A stretch of DNA of 64,000 nt from Sporothrix humicola. Lineage: Eukaryota; Ascomycota; Sordariomycetes; Ophiostomatales; Ophiostomataceae. Every line of letters starts with the position of its first letter. Position 1 is the stretch's first letter. The position numbers and the translations under genes are program-made. Of this stretch, positions 12,594 to 21,960 are shown in pieces. Under the pieces are notes generated by a model. That model worked only from the letters and a program-made list of their open reading frames with translations, ran no database searches and was not told the origin of the DNA. The stretch spans positions 357,010-421,009 of the forward strand of contig WNYE01000028.1 in assembly GCA_021396245.1 (NCBI GenBank). The letters run 5' to 3'.

Positions 12594-15500
12594 ATGAGAC
12601 CGCCGCCTGCAACCGCGCCTGCAACGGCGGCCGTGGACGACGGAGAGCCACCACTTTCATCACGGCCGTCTGCCTCTAACCATCAACTTCTCTTTAAAAA
12701 GCACAAAGTACTTCCCCATCCCAGAAAGGATGCCTCGTACGCCAGTCTGCGAGGCCCCCGACCATTAGGCCCACCCAACAACGTTGGCCAAGCTCTGGCA
12801 ACGTCAGCCGCATCATTATCTGTCGGTGGCCTATCCGACGACACATCCACCACCCACTCCCAGCCTTCAAGCCCGCGCACGAAGAAACAGTACCCAAAGA
12901 CATTGGGCAACGGCCCAGATCTGCCACCAACACCACCAGCACACTCTCGCAACTCCTCATCCACATACTCCGCAATCCCATCCAGCGCGACTTATGTTCA
13001 GAGCCCAGAACGAAGCGCCGAGGACGTGCAGCTGAAGCCGGGCCCGGCACTGCCCACGACGCCGACAAAGCAGTTGAGCCCGCCTACACCTGACGTCACT
13101 CCGCCGCACGCCGTCCAGCCCGAAATGCGACCAAAAGGCCCACCCTCGCGTCCTCCGCTTAGAGAGCGTAATCTGTCGAAGAGCACGGCCGATTCCAGGA
13201 CAGCATCGTTCAAGACAGCACGTGAAAACCCATCATCATCATCATCCGACAACGAAGACAGTTTCGCGTCCCTGAGACCGCCGATCTCTGAGAGAACTTC
13301 CGAGAGCACGGTTCGTCACCTCGTGTCTGAGAATGAAGAGACACCGAAGAAGCGGCAGCCAAAGGTTGTGGGCCTGGGCCTAGGCCTTGAGTCCAGCCCC
13401 GAGGAGAGCATCACACCGAAATCAAAACGTGAATCAAAACGTGAATTCGTTAGCTTCGACGGCGAGTGGGGCTCCAGCAGTGAAGAGGTCGTTAAGGAAT
13501 GGGACGACAATCTTGAACGGAATGTTGCTGTGCGACAACCCAAAAGTGCAAATCGGAATGTAGTGGGTCCGACCCTGAGAGACGAAGTCATTGAAGACGT
13601 GACAGTGACGCCAACAAATGCAACAAAAGCTGTCCGGACCATGTCCCTGCCTCATAGGATAGTGACTTTCCCGTCTCCCAACGAGAGCATCGATCAACCC
13701 AGAATCGAGGCACAACGGCCGGTTCAGCAGCAACAGAGAGGACAACAGCAACAGCAACAGCAACAGCGACAGCAACAGCAACAGCAACAACCTCAGCAGC
13801 AGCAGCAGCAGCAGCAGCAGCCAGAACGCCAGCAGAGCCGGGGCCGGCAGCCACAGAGACCAATTGATAAGAACCGCGAGCAACCACTGGCCTCCGCTGC
13901 GCCCATTGTTGCTCAAATGGCACCTGCCTCGACGTTGTCCAACGACAAGGGACCACGGGCTTCGACTGCATCATCAAAGTCGACTGTCTCCACTGTCGTC
14001 GAGGCAGTCCTTCTCGGTACTCCGCCGCAGCGCCAGAGGACACTTCGCCACATGAAGAAACAAGTAACACTCCGTGACTCGGGCCTCGATCTGTCGCCCG
14101 CGAGCTCAGCAACCACGTCACTACTGGACGAGACTACTCGGCAACGGCGTCCAAACGGCGGGCGCTTCAATAGCAACGGCCACGATAGCATTGTTTCCAC
14201 AGCAAGTATGAACAGCGTTTCTAGCCGGAGCGCGAGGCGTGAGGTCTGGAAGGCGGGAGGCATTCCTGTTATTGTTGTTCCAAGCCGTCTATCATCGGTT
14301 CGTTCAACCAGCCGTGAACCTTCCCTCCGCTCGACGAGCAGCCGCAGATCAAAGCGGAGCCAGAGCGTGCACTCTGTACCCCTGTCCCAGTTCTCAAAGA
14401 GCAGAGAGGTCTCGCCATACGTGGGCCAGGGTAGACGGAGAAGCAGGGCATACTCCGAGTCTGAGGGCTCCTCGCGCAACAGCTATGCACGCGACGGTTC
14501 TGCACCAGGAGATCAGCGCACGATCGACTTCCCGCCTACGATCCCGAAACGCTCGTCATCTCTTTCTGCCCCGACAAGCCGCAATGTGTCCAGGAGCGGG
14601 TCGCTGACTGCTGAGAGTGTCCATGCCCATTCGGCCATTTTGCGAGCCCGCCTCAAGGACCAAGAAAAGACGCAGTCTGGAGCAGATGTTAAGGGAAAAG
14701 ATGCGAGTCCTGCTGCCAAACCAGTTCAACAGGCTGAGCGGTTCGAGACGGGAACAAAGGCTCCTTCTACACAGGACGGCCAATGTTCTGACGCTGTCTT
14801 GTTCCGCGAAATTCAGAATGAACAACCTGCTTCTGCAGACCAGACCGTGCTGCCTCGGCCTAACCACGATGAGGAGAGACAGGAGGATGTGGTGAAGAAC
14901 GATCTGGACAACGCGCATGGCGACGACAACAACTACGACCACCGCAACCACCTTGACCCGAGATCGAGCCTGGATCGCCACGTGGACCGCTACTCATCCC
15001 GTCACCTGTCGCCTCACAACACACCTTTCTCAATGGTATCGGTTGAGACGACCACGACGCATCACTCCCATGCCGAGGTGTCTGAAGCCTTGGCTGTGAA
15101 CATCTACCCCCACCAGAACACGTCTGTGCTTGTTGTGGACCATTCGAACCGGCCGTCAGATTGCTCAGACGACTCGCAGCCGGACCGCCTGACCGACAAC
15201 ACGGGCCCGAGCTCGTCCAAGCAAGAGTCCTCGCCGGCTTCCGAATTTGCGTCTGCGCTTACGCCCAGCTCAGTCTCTGCGCCGCCACCTGACCGTCCGA
15301 GAATAACAAAAACGGACCATGATGCCGCTGAGGAGCTGCCTGTGACCCCTTCCCATCAGCAACTGTTTTCACTTGATGACGTGGACTCTCCTCTGCGGAA
15401 TCCTCGCGCGCCACCTGTGCCTCCGGCGATCAACTTTATTCCGGCGACACCATCTGGCCTGACACCATCGGCGGAGAAGGAGCGGAACCTTGGCAACTAT

Positions 15501-16517
15501 TTTGACGAGCACGATGCCGGCGATGGTAAACCTCGTCGCCGTCGCAGTGTGTCTCTCGTTCTGCGGCAAGCCCTTGGCCGAGGCAGGAGCACAACGACTG
15601 ACTATGGCCCGTCGGCCAGTCGGAGCGGTGGCCTGTTGACACGCACACTCTCACTAACGAGAGACGTTCAAAGAAGAGCGTTTCCCATCCGCCGCTCGGA
15701 CTCTGTTGACAAGGGTAGAGGCATTGCCTTTGACAATGAGCCCGCAGAAGAAGACAAGCTCCACCCGTTCTGGCGGCCTGCTTCCTCGCACCAGATGGAT
15801 GGCGACCTCGACTATCTGCACGGTTACGACCGCGAGGACGAGGAGACATACCGGTACCCACCGATTGATAACCGTCCCCATGCGCCGCGGAGAAGCCTTA
15901 GTACGCGGATGAAGAGAACATTCGCCATCCTGCCGATTGACCGCGCGGACGACTTCTACCCAGCCACCAACGACGGCCAGCCCGACCGCCGTACAGTCCG
16001 CCGTACTCCTAGTGGTAACCTGCGTGTGGTCAAGCACCACGGCAGTTCCGAGTCTCTTGGAGAGTATGCGACGTTTGACCAAGCGCGTCCATACACGGCG
16101 CCTGAACGGCAGGGCAGCCGCAAGTTCAAGTTCTGGCGCTCTCCATCGTTGAACCGGGGCAAGGCACGTCACCCCATTGTCTTCCAGGCCAGTCATAACA
16201 CCAACCACAACAACTACACCCACAATCCATACACCCCTCCGAGCCCGACTACTGCGGATGGTAACGCGGCACAGGAGGAGGATGCCGTCGCTGAAAGAAA
16301 GCCCATCAAGATTATTCCCAACCTTGGCTTGACGGACAAGATTGGCGAGTACGGCCCGCACACGATCCCGCGGCGGTTTAGCGAGCGGCGGCGCGAGAAG
16401 AGGAGCAACGAGCTACGGCAGATGATTAGCGGGCCACAAGAGGTCCGTGACGGAGTTGGCGAGGTGATTCGGCGGACTAACTACCGTGATGCTTTTACAC
16501 AAGCTCAAGTGAGCTAG
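12594..16517 (+). CDS. Large disordered Ser/Pro/Arg-rich protein with polyQ tract
   Basis: 1307 residues in one exon. I do not recognise a catalytic domain. Most of the chain is low-complexity and Ser/Pro/Arg/Thr-rich, as in intrinsically disordered scaffold or signalling proteins. A Gln-rich block with few interruptions lies at about residues 377-412 (nt 13723-13830). Less biased, possibly conserved islands are FDGEWGSSSEEVVKEWDDN near residue 285 and the C-terminal third (basic SLSTRMKRTF, FKFWRSPSLNRG, and IIPNLGLTDKIGEYGPHTI followed by a charged end). Many RxxS motifs suggest basophilic-kinase targets. No signal peptide or membrane segment is seen. The start is the first ATG of the long frame; a leader of several hundred bases is likely. 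It converges with the U1-C gene. The open frame and codon pattern make it a real gene; its function is unknown. Confidence 0.85.
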   Translation: MRPPPATAPATAAVDDGEPPLSSRPSASNHQLLFKKHKVLPHPRKDASYASLRGPRPLGPPNNVGQALATSAASLSVGGLSDDTSTTHSQPSSPRTKKQYPKTLGNGPDLPPTPPAHSRNSSSTYSAIPSSATYVQSPERSAEDVQLKPGPALPTTPTKQLSPPTPDVTPPHAVQPEMRPKGPPSRPPLRERNLSKSTADSRTASFKTARENPSSSSSDNEDSFASLRPPISERTSESTVRHLVSENEETPKKRQPKVVGLGLGLESSPEESITPKSKRESKREFVSFDGEWGSSSEEVVKEWDDNLERNVAVRQPKSANRNVVGPTLRDEVIEDVTVTPTNATKAVRTMSLPHRIVTFPSPNESIDQPRIEAQRPVQQQQRGQQQQQQQQRQQQQQQQPQQQQQQQQQPERQQSRGRQPQRPIDKNREQPLASAAPIVAQMAPASTLSNDKGPRASTASSKSTVSTVVEAVLLGTPPQRQRTLRHMKKQVTLRDSGLDLSPASSATTSLLDETTRQRRPNGGRFNSNGHDSIVSTASMNSVSSRSARREVWKAGGIPVIVVPSRLSSVRSTSREPSLRSTSSRRSKRSQSVHSVPLSQFSKSREVSPYVGQGRRRSRAYSESEGSSRNSYARDGSAPGDQRTIDFPPTIPKRSSSLSAPTSRNVSRSGSLTAESVHAHSAILRARLKDQEKTQSGADVKGKDASPAAKPVQQAERFETGTKAPSTQDGQCSDAVLFREIQNEQPASADQTVLPRPNHDEERQEDVVKNDLDNAHGDDNNYDHRNHLDPRSSLDRHVDRYSSRHLSPHNTPFSMVSVETTTTHHSHAEVSEALAVNIYPHQNTSVLVVDHSNRPSDCSDDSQPDRLTDNTGPSSSKQESSPASEFASALTPSSVSAPPPDRPRITKTDHDAAEELPVTPSHQQLFSLDDVDSPLRNPRAPPVPPAINFIPATPSGLTPSAEKERNLGNYFDEHDAGDGKPRRRRSVSLVLRQALGRGRSTTTDYGPSASRSGGLLTRTLSLTRDVQRRAFPIRRSDSVDKGRGIAFDNEPAEEDKLHPFWRPASSHQMDGDLDYLHGYDREDEETYRYPPIDNRPHAPRRSLSTRMKRTFAILPIDRADDFYPATNDGQPDRRTVRRTPSGNLRVVKHHGSSESLGEYATFDQARPYTAPERQGSRKFKFWRSPSLNRGKARHPIVFQASHNTNHNNYTHNPYTPPSPTTADGNAAQEEDAVAERKPIKIIPNLGLTDKIGEYGPHTIPRRFSERRREKRSNELRQMISGPQEVRDGVGEVIRRTNYRDAFTQAQVS

Positions 16518-17286
16518 AAGGCTAAGAGGACGGGATCCAATGTTTTATGAATGTTATGATGCAATGCCTTTTTTTTTTCTTTCTACTTTTCTGTTTTTGT
16601 TCTATATTCTGGCTGCTTTTATGACCTTTTTCTTGTCTGGTTTTACCTTTTTGACGCCTTTATATCCTGTTCAGCTTACTTTATGATGCTCTCCGACATA
16701 TCACGACAAATCATGTGGCGAACCATTTTGTTTCTTTCTTGAGCCATACTTGGACAGTTGGTTTCATCCGACTAGGAGTTTTGTTTCTTTTTCTTTATTT
16801 TTGATTTCCATCCGTTTTCATACATGTATTTTTTTGCCAGCGCCGAACGCGCCATTCTATGGCCACGAACTTTTTCCAACTATCAAACAGGTTTTTTGCG
16901 ATGACAAACGACACGCTGCATTCACACACTGACAAGTGCTTTCTTTGACTATTTTCCACGGTTTGAGTCTTTCATTTCCAAACATTTGTTTTCTATAGAT
17001 ACACTGCTTTCATCAAATTTACTGCTTTTCGCTATGACGATATAACTTGTCAGGGTATTTTATTATGATATATGATACACTTAACGAACCAGTAAATCCC
17101 AATTTTGAAAACCCGGAACGCCACGAATGTCTGTCCCTCGAGTACGCCTCCTTGTGAGACGAGATAAAGGTGCAACTATAGATATACAAACCGCAAGCTG
17201 AGAGAAAATGCAAGAAAAGTGACAACAAGTTAAAGCAGTTCCAAAGAAGAATCACCCACAACATACGAGCATACAAATACCCATCA
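16518..17286. other. Convergent intergenic region (3' UTRs)
   Basis: T-rich on the + strand (16560-16830), consistent with the 3' UTR of the upstream gene, followed by the U1-C 3' UTR on the other strand. No credible coding frame. Confidence 0.5.
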
Positions 17287-18396
17287 TCATCGCCTGTCGC
17301 TGCCTGGCGGTCCGTTTGAGCCCTGCCCTTGCATAAACTGCGGCGGGATCGGCGGGAAGCCATTTTGTCCAGGAACCGGAATCGGCATACCGCCCGGGAA
17401 ACCTGCAAAGTTTGGTGGTGGTGCACCAGGCTGTCCTGGCAGAGGAATCGGAGGGAAGGGGAACGGCGGAGCATTGCCCGGCGCGCCATTGGCACCGAAC
17501 ATGGGCGGTGGTGGGATCGGGAAATTGCCGCCACGGCCGCCCGGTGCGCCTGCTGGTCCTCCAAAGGCTGCACTTCCTGGCGGCGGAGGCAGACCACTGC
17601 CTGGTGGCGGGATCGGTGGCGGAATGCCGCCGGGGAAGCTGAAGTTTGGTGGCGGCATGGGCAGACCGCCGACGCCTGGCGCACCAGGAGCACCAGGGGC
17701 ACCGGGAGCGCCTGGAGCACCAGGAGCGCCGCCAGAGCCGCCAAATGAAGGAGGCATCGGCGGCATGCCACGAGGACCGCCTGGGGGCCCGCCGGCGCCG
17801 TTCATGCCCATATTATAGGCCGGACGGCCGCCGCCGAAGCGCGCCTGGGCTGCTGCATAGCCCGGCTGGTTGTGTGGGAGCATGGGGTTGGCGTGGGCCT
17901 GGCCCTCGGCGGCGTAGGAGGAGGTAATCGAGTCGATAACTGATTGTGCCTTTTCGTGGCCGATTTCTGTTTGCCAGGAGAATCGCTTGTTAGATCGTCT
18001 GTAGTCGCTGTAGTTGTTGCTGCTGCGACGGCCGTAGGGCCTGCGGCTGCCGCCTCTCCACGAGGGAGGGTCATAGGTGGCGGCAGCAGCAGACCCGCGG
18101 GCCGCGTTCGAAGTCGAAATCGAAGTAAACGAAGAACTGGAAGAGGAAGACTCACGTTGGTAGTAGTCGACGACGTTGCGCAGGTGGTTGCGGCCGCTGT
18201 TGTGGGCCTTGCGCACGCTCATCGAGTCGTGGGTGAGGTAGACATCGCAGTAGTCGCCTGGGAGGTGTGTTAGTTAGCGTCGAGAAGAAGGGAGGGTCGC
18301 CAAAGACATCGCGGGAGTCACTTACAAAAGACTGGCAAAAGTTAGCAAGGTATTCAATGGCAACAATGGGAGAGGGCTTCACTTACATCTGGGCAT
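17287..18396 (-). CDS. yhc1: U1 snRNP protein C (U1-C), four exons
   Basis: Zinc-finger subunit of the U1 snRNP that stabilises pairing of U1 with 5' splice sites in the nucleus. The model on the complement has exons 18396-18387, 18331-18326 (only 6 nt), 18257-18156 and 17966-17287, giving 265 residues. The join restores the U1-C start MPRFFCDYCDVYLTHDS, with zinc ligands C6, C9, H24 and H30, then SVRKAHNSGRNH and the conserved DYYQQIGHEKAQ. The C-terminal two thirds is Pro/Gly-rich, as in fungal U1-C, and includes collagen-like Gly-Ala-Pro triplets (nt about 17676-17733). Introns are 55, 68 and 189 nt, with CTAAC branch sites near each acceptor (tandem CTAACTAAC in intron 2). Skipping the 6-nt exon or keeping intron 3 both preserve the frame. 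A frame opening at 18222 would be wrong: it lacks the first zinc ligands and translates intron 3. It is divergent from erv25. Confidence 0.9.
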
Positions 18397-19182
18397 CTTG
18401 ACGATGTGTGACCGGGCAGGCGTGCCTGGCCGAATTTATAGGTTGGGTATCGTTGGCTGAGAAGAGAGGGTATCGCAATGCAGAGTGCGCCGGGAGTGCG
18501 ATGGCAAAAAAGTGAAGCTTTTCGCGATTGATGTTCAGAAGGCGAAGGCGTGGAGTCTGTCGGTCGTTCTTGCTAAGAAAAACATTGGTAGCGGCAGCCT
18601 GGGCCTGTCTCGTCCGATTTGGTTTTGGCGCCTTGTCACGTGCAGATAGAGCTCATCGCTCAGTCGCGCTTTCTCTTCTCTTTGTCTTTTGCAGATTTAC
18701 AGTGGAGCCTCTCTCACTCGCAGCCTCCGCTCCTGATTGGTCTGAATGCTCCAGACCACTTACTACAGGCACGACTCAGGGGGCGGGCACGCCAGCTGTG
18801 GACACGGGTTTTCTTTCTAGAGCGGGTCTTTCCAGGAGCTTGATTGGGCTTGATTGGGGGGAAGCAGGGGGCAGCCCAGGGAGAAGGAAGGAGCAGAGAA
18901 ACGCGACTGAGGTGTTCAGTTCTCGAGTTTGGCCTGTGGGCTGTGGAAAGTGGAAAGTGCCTTTTTTCATTTCGAATCTCGAATCTCGACATCACGAACC
19001 TCTTCCCTTTCGTCATCCGCATTTCGTGACGACCTTTTCCGATTTCCCATTGAGCGATTTTTTTCCGGCGACCGATTTGACGATTTTCGAGCTTTCGACT
19101 TTCGACTTCGAGCCTCTCCTCTCGTCTCCTTTGTCTTCGACTCTTTGACCCCTTTCTCTCCTTTACGTCTTCCACCAACACA
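18397..19182. promoter_or_regulatory. Shared divergent promoter region of U1-C and erv25
   Basis: 786 bp separate the two start codons. CCAAT boxes in reverse orientation (ATTGG) lie at 18736-18740, 18843-18847 and 18853-18857; the last two sit in a 10-bp tandem repeat, CTTGATTGGG, at 18839-18858. A CACGTG E-box is at 18637-18642. Pyrimidine-rich leader sequence precedes the erv25 ATG from about 18980. Assignment of the motifs to either gene is inference. Confidence 0.5.
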
Positions 19183-19955
19183 ATGCTTCCCCAGACGCTG
19201 CGGCAAGGCCTGTATGGCCTGTTCCTATTTGCGACGGCATGCGAGGCCCTTAAGTTCGACCTGCACCCGACCAACGGCCACCCGCGCTGCATACGCAACT
19301 TTGTGACCCGGGACACGCTTGTCGTCGTGACGGCGACCGTCGGCGGCCACAAGGGCGATGGCCAGATTGTGAACATGCATGTAAGTTACCATGCAGGCAG
19401 ATGATACTACGGGGGTGCGATATTCATCACTAACAACTTGCAGATCAAGGACGCCGTCGGCAACGAGTACGGCCGGGCCAAGGACATTGCGGGCGAGAAG
19501 CGGACGGTCTTCACGTCGCACGCGGACGCGGCTTTCGACATCTGCTTCGAGAACAACCTGGCCCACCGCGGCGGCGCCGACAGCTTCCGGCACGTCGAGC
19601 TGGACGTCGACATTGGCGCGGACGCCAAGGACTGGGCGGCGATCCAGGCCAACGAGAAGCTCAAGCCCGTCGAGACGGAGCTGCGGCGCATCGAGGAGAT
19701 GCTCAACGAGGTTGTCGGCGAGATGGAGTACCTGCGCCTGCGCGAGCAGAAGCTGCGCGACACCAACGAGAGCACCAACACGCGTGTCAAGTGGTTCGGC
19801 TTTGGCACGACCTTCCTGCTGATTGGTCTCTGGGGCTGGCAGATCATGTACCTGCGGGCCTACTTCCGGTGCGTCTTCCTCTGCTCGAATTTTAATGCTT
19901 TCAATGCTTCCACATTCACCTGCTAACCCTTTGCAGCTCCAAGCATCTTATCTAG
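19183..19955 (+). CDS. erv25: p24-family COPII cargo receptor Erv25
   Basis: Type I membrane protein of the emp24/gp25L/p24 family, cycling between ER and Golgi and assisting GPI-protein and other cargo loading into COPII vesicles. Exons are 19183-19380, 19444-19868 and 19937-19955 (introns 63 and 68 nt), giving 213 residues, close to yeast Erv25. Visible parts: signal peptide about 1-22; GOLD domain with the disulfide pair C36 and C100; a coiled-coil stem about 132-175; a membrane segment about 183-203; and the short cytosolic tail YLRAYFRSKHLI, an aromatic plus basic COPI/COPII-sorting tail. The last exon adds only the final residues (SKHLI), so a model stopping at the second donor would lose the sorting tail. 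Family assignment is firm; the choice of Erv25 over other p24 members rests on the tail and overall look. Confidence 0.92.
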
Positions 19956-20825
19956 ACAGCCACTCGACGTCGACTCGACAATGTCATCAACCCAACTGCA
20001 GCCGAAGCCTTTCACGTTTGCAGGCTTCATCTTCGGCACACAAATTTACACTCTTCCACCTTTACTTACTCTTATCTAATTTATACACGAAAATATCGCA
20101 TCCACGACACCCGCGGATGCTGGGCGGCAATGGGCTTGTTCAAAAATATATTGTACATTGAAACGGCGGAGCGCTGAAGAGGAGGAGCAAAAAGACAAAA
20201 ACAAAACCATCACACGACCAGTACGGGCGAGACTGTTTATATCTACACAGGGACATGTTGGGCGTTGCTTCAGTGTATACTATGGAAACGAACAGGCGCG
20301 AAAAGACGGGAATTACATCTTTTTTTACTTGCACGACTGCTGCCACGACGAATCGTTGAACTCGAAGCTGTCTTCTCTTGTGACAATACATACATGTGAA
20401 GAGTGCACGTGACCAGAATATTCGTGTTGGACAATACGATCTCATCACAGCAAGCTTGAGGCGAGGTCAACTCTCTCCTTTTTCGTATATTCATGCCATT
20501 CTGTAGTCGTGCTTTGCGCCTGGATATTTACATTATTTAGCAACATTTGCCCTTCTGTCTACATCACAATGTTGGATTTATAATAATGGCTCTGGTTGGT
20601 CTCTTGGGTGGTGTCTTTTCGGTGCAAAATCCACTAACAATGCCGCTTAGGGGCCCCCGGAGACTTCCTTCAGCGGCCAACGGCGGTAAAAGCCGACGAC
20701 CTCGAAAATTTAGAGCCGATCGAAACTGGCTTGTGATTGACGTCGTTTCTTTCGTCCCTTGTCTCGACAACAACTCTCTCCTTCTTCCTCTCTTCTCCAA
20801 CCTCTCCAATCCCCCTACACACACA
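19956..20825. other. Intergenic region between erv25 and sdhaf2
   Basis: Holds the erv25 3' UTR, a CACGTG E-box at 20406-20411 and the pyrimidine-rich leader of sdhaf2 (about 20750-20820). The sdhaf2 frame is open upstream to about 20547, but that stretch reads through leader sequence and has no mitochondrial-presequence character. Confidence 0.5.
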
Positions 20826-21578
20826 ATGGCTGTCCAGCGTCTTCTCCGGCCGGCACGGCATGCGATGCGCACACTGCCAATTGCACCCCGCGCCTGCGTT
20901 TGTCGCATTCCGACGTCATCATCGGCGTCGCCTTTCTCGACTTCGTCTTCCACTCGCTCGTCGTCCTCCTCCTCTTCCAACAACAACAACGACGACGTCA
21001 ACCGCTCCGGCCCGATTGACCCCCAGCCCGCCAGTGAACTGCAGCTCGGCGAACTGCCCGGCGGCACCTTCCGCATCGAGCCCCTCCGCCGCGTCGGCGA
21101 GGATGTCGTGACGACGCGCGCCCGACTCTTGTACCAGTCGCGGAAACGCGGCACGCTCGAGTCAGACCTGCTGCTGTCGACATTTGCGTCGGCGCACCTG
21201 GCGACCATGACGGCCACGCAGCTCGAGCAGTACGACCGGTTCCTGGACGAGAACGACTGGGACATCTACTATTGGGTGACGCAAGAGGAGGCCGCCGAAA
21301 CAAAACCAGAAGTGGACGAAAGCAATATCCGTGAACGCCCCTCCCACGAGTGGGCGCAGACGGTGGGCACGTTCAGGCCGGCGTACCGTCCCGTGCCGAT
21401 GCGGTGGCAGGGCAGCGAGATTCTGGCGATGCTGCGGCAGCATGTCCAAGAGCGGTCGGCCGACGGCGTGATTGGCCGCGGCGACGGCAGTGCGACAGCC
21501 ACGATGGCTGGCGGCAAGAAGCGGACGGGCGAGGGCATGGCCTTTATGCCGCCGCTGCCAGACTTTGGCAAGAAGTAG
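20826..21578 (+). CDS. sdh5: Succinate dehydrogenase assembly factor 2 (SdhAF2/Sdh5), mitochondrial
   Basis: Matrix protein that helps attach FAD to the SDH flavoprotein subunit (complex II). 250 residues, single exon. Residues 1 to about 45 are basic and Ser-rich with no acidic residues (MAVQRLLRPARHAMRTLPIA), a mitochondrial presequence; a Ser/Asn linker follows. The family core runs from about 95 to 155: ARLLYQSRKRGTLESDLLLS, then MTATQLEQYDRFLDENDWD and IYYWV, the small five-helix fold of this family. The C-terminal 60 residues are an extra fungal tail. The start at 20826 is chosen because it follows the pyrimidine-rich leader (CACACAATGG) and begins the presequence. It converges with the Mis13/Dsn1 gene. 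Confidence 0.92.
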   Translation: MAVQRLLRPARHAMRTLPIAPRACVCRIPTSSSASPFSTSSSTRSSSSSSSNNNNDDVNRSGPIDPQPASELQLGELPGGTFRIEPLRRVGEDVVTTRARLLYQSRKRGTLESDLLLSTFASAHLATMTATQLEQYDRFLDENDWDIYYWVTQEEAAETKPEVDESNIRERPSHEWAQTVGTFRPAYRPVPMRWQGSEILAMLRQHVQERSADGVIGRGDGSATATMAGGKKRTGEGMAFMPPLPDFGKK

Positions 21579-21960
21579 GGGCAGATCAAGAAAGAAAAGG
21601 AAGGAAAAGGAAAACAAAATGTACAGTATAAAGCATAAAAACGTCACGTAAATAGACACATACGTACGAAGAAATTCGGACAGAATATCATCATGCTCAT
21701 TATGAACAAAGAAAAAGTATGACAAAGGAAAAAAAAGAATAGACATGAAGAAAACGTAAACACAAAAAGAGACAAGGAAAGACAAAATGCAAAAAAGGCC
21801 ACCCAAAAAGACGCGCTCTTCCTCCTCTTCTTCCCTTTCTTTCCCTTTACTCCGTTTCCCAGTAGGGCTCCAAGGATATCCTGCCCCAACATCGCCAAAA
21901 GAACGCCGTTTTGTGAATAACATAGTATCGACCATCAAGTACCTAGTGTGGCACTCATGG
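21579..21960. other. Convergent intergenic region (3' UTRs)
   Basis: 382 bp between two stop codons on opposite strands. A-rich in its first half. No gene seen. Confidence 0.5.

Noticed and set aside
18156..18222. U1-C starting at the internal Met of MSVRKAHNSG
   Set aside because: That model lacks Cys6 and Cys9 of the zinc finger and translates intron 3; the spliced four-exon model restores the full family sequence.
20547..20825. N-terminal extension of the SdhAF2 frame
   Set aside because: It reads through the pyrimidine-rich leader; the ATG at 20826 begins a clear mitochondrial presequence.
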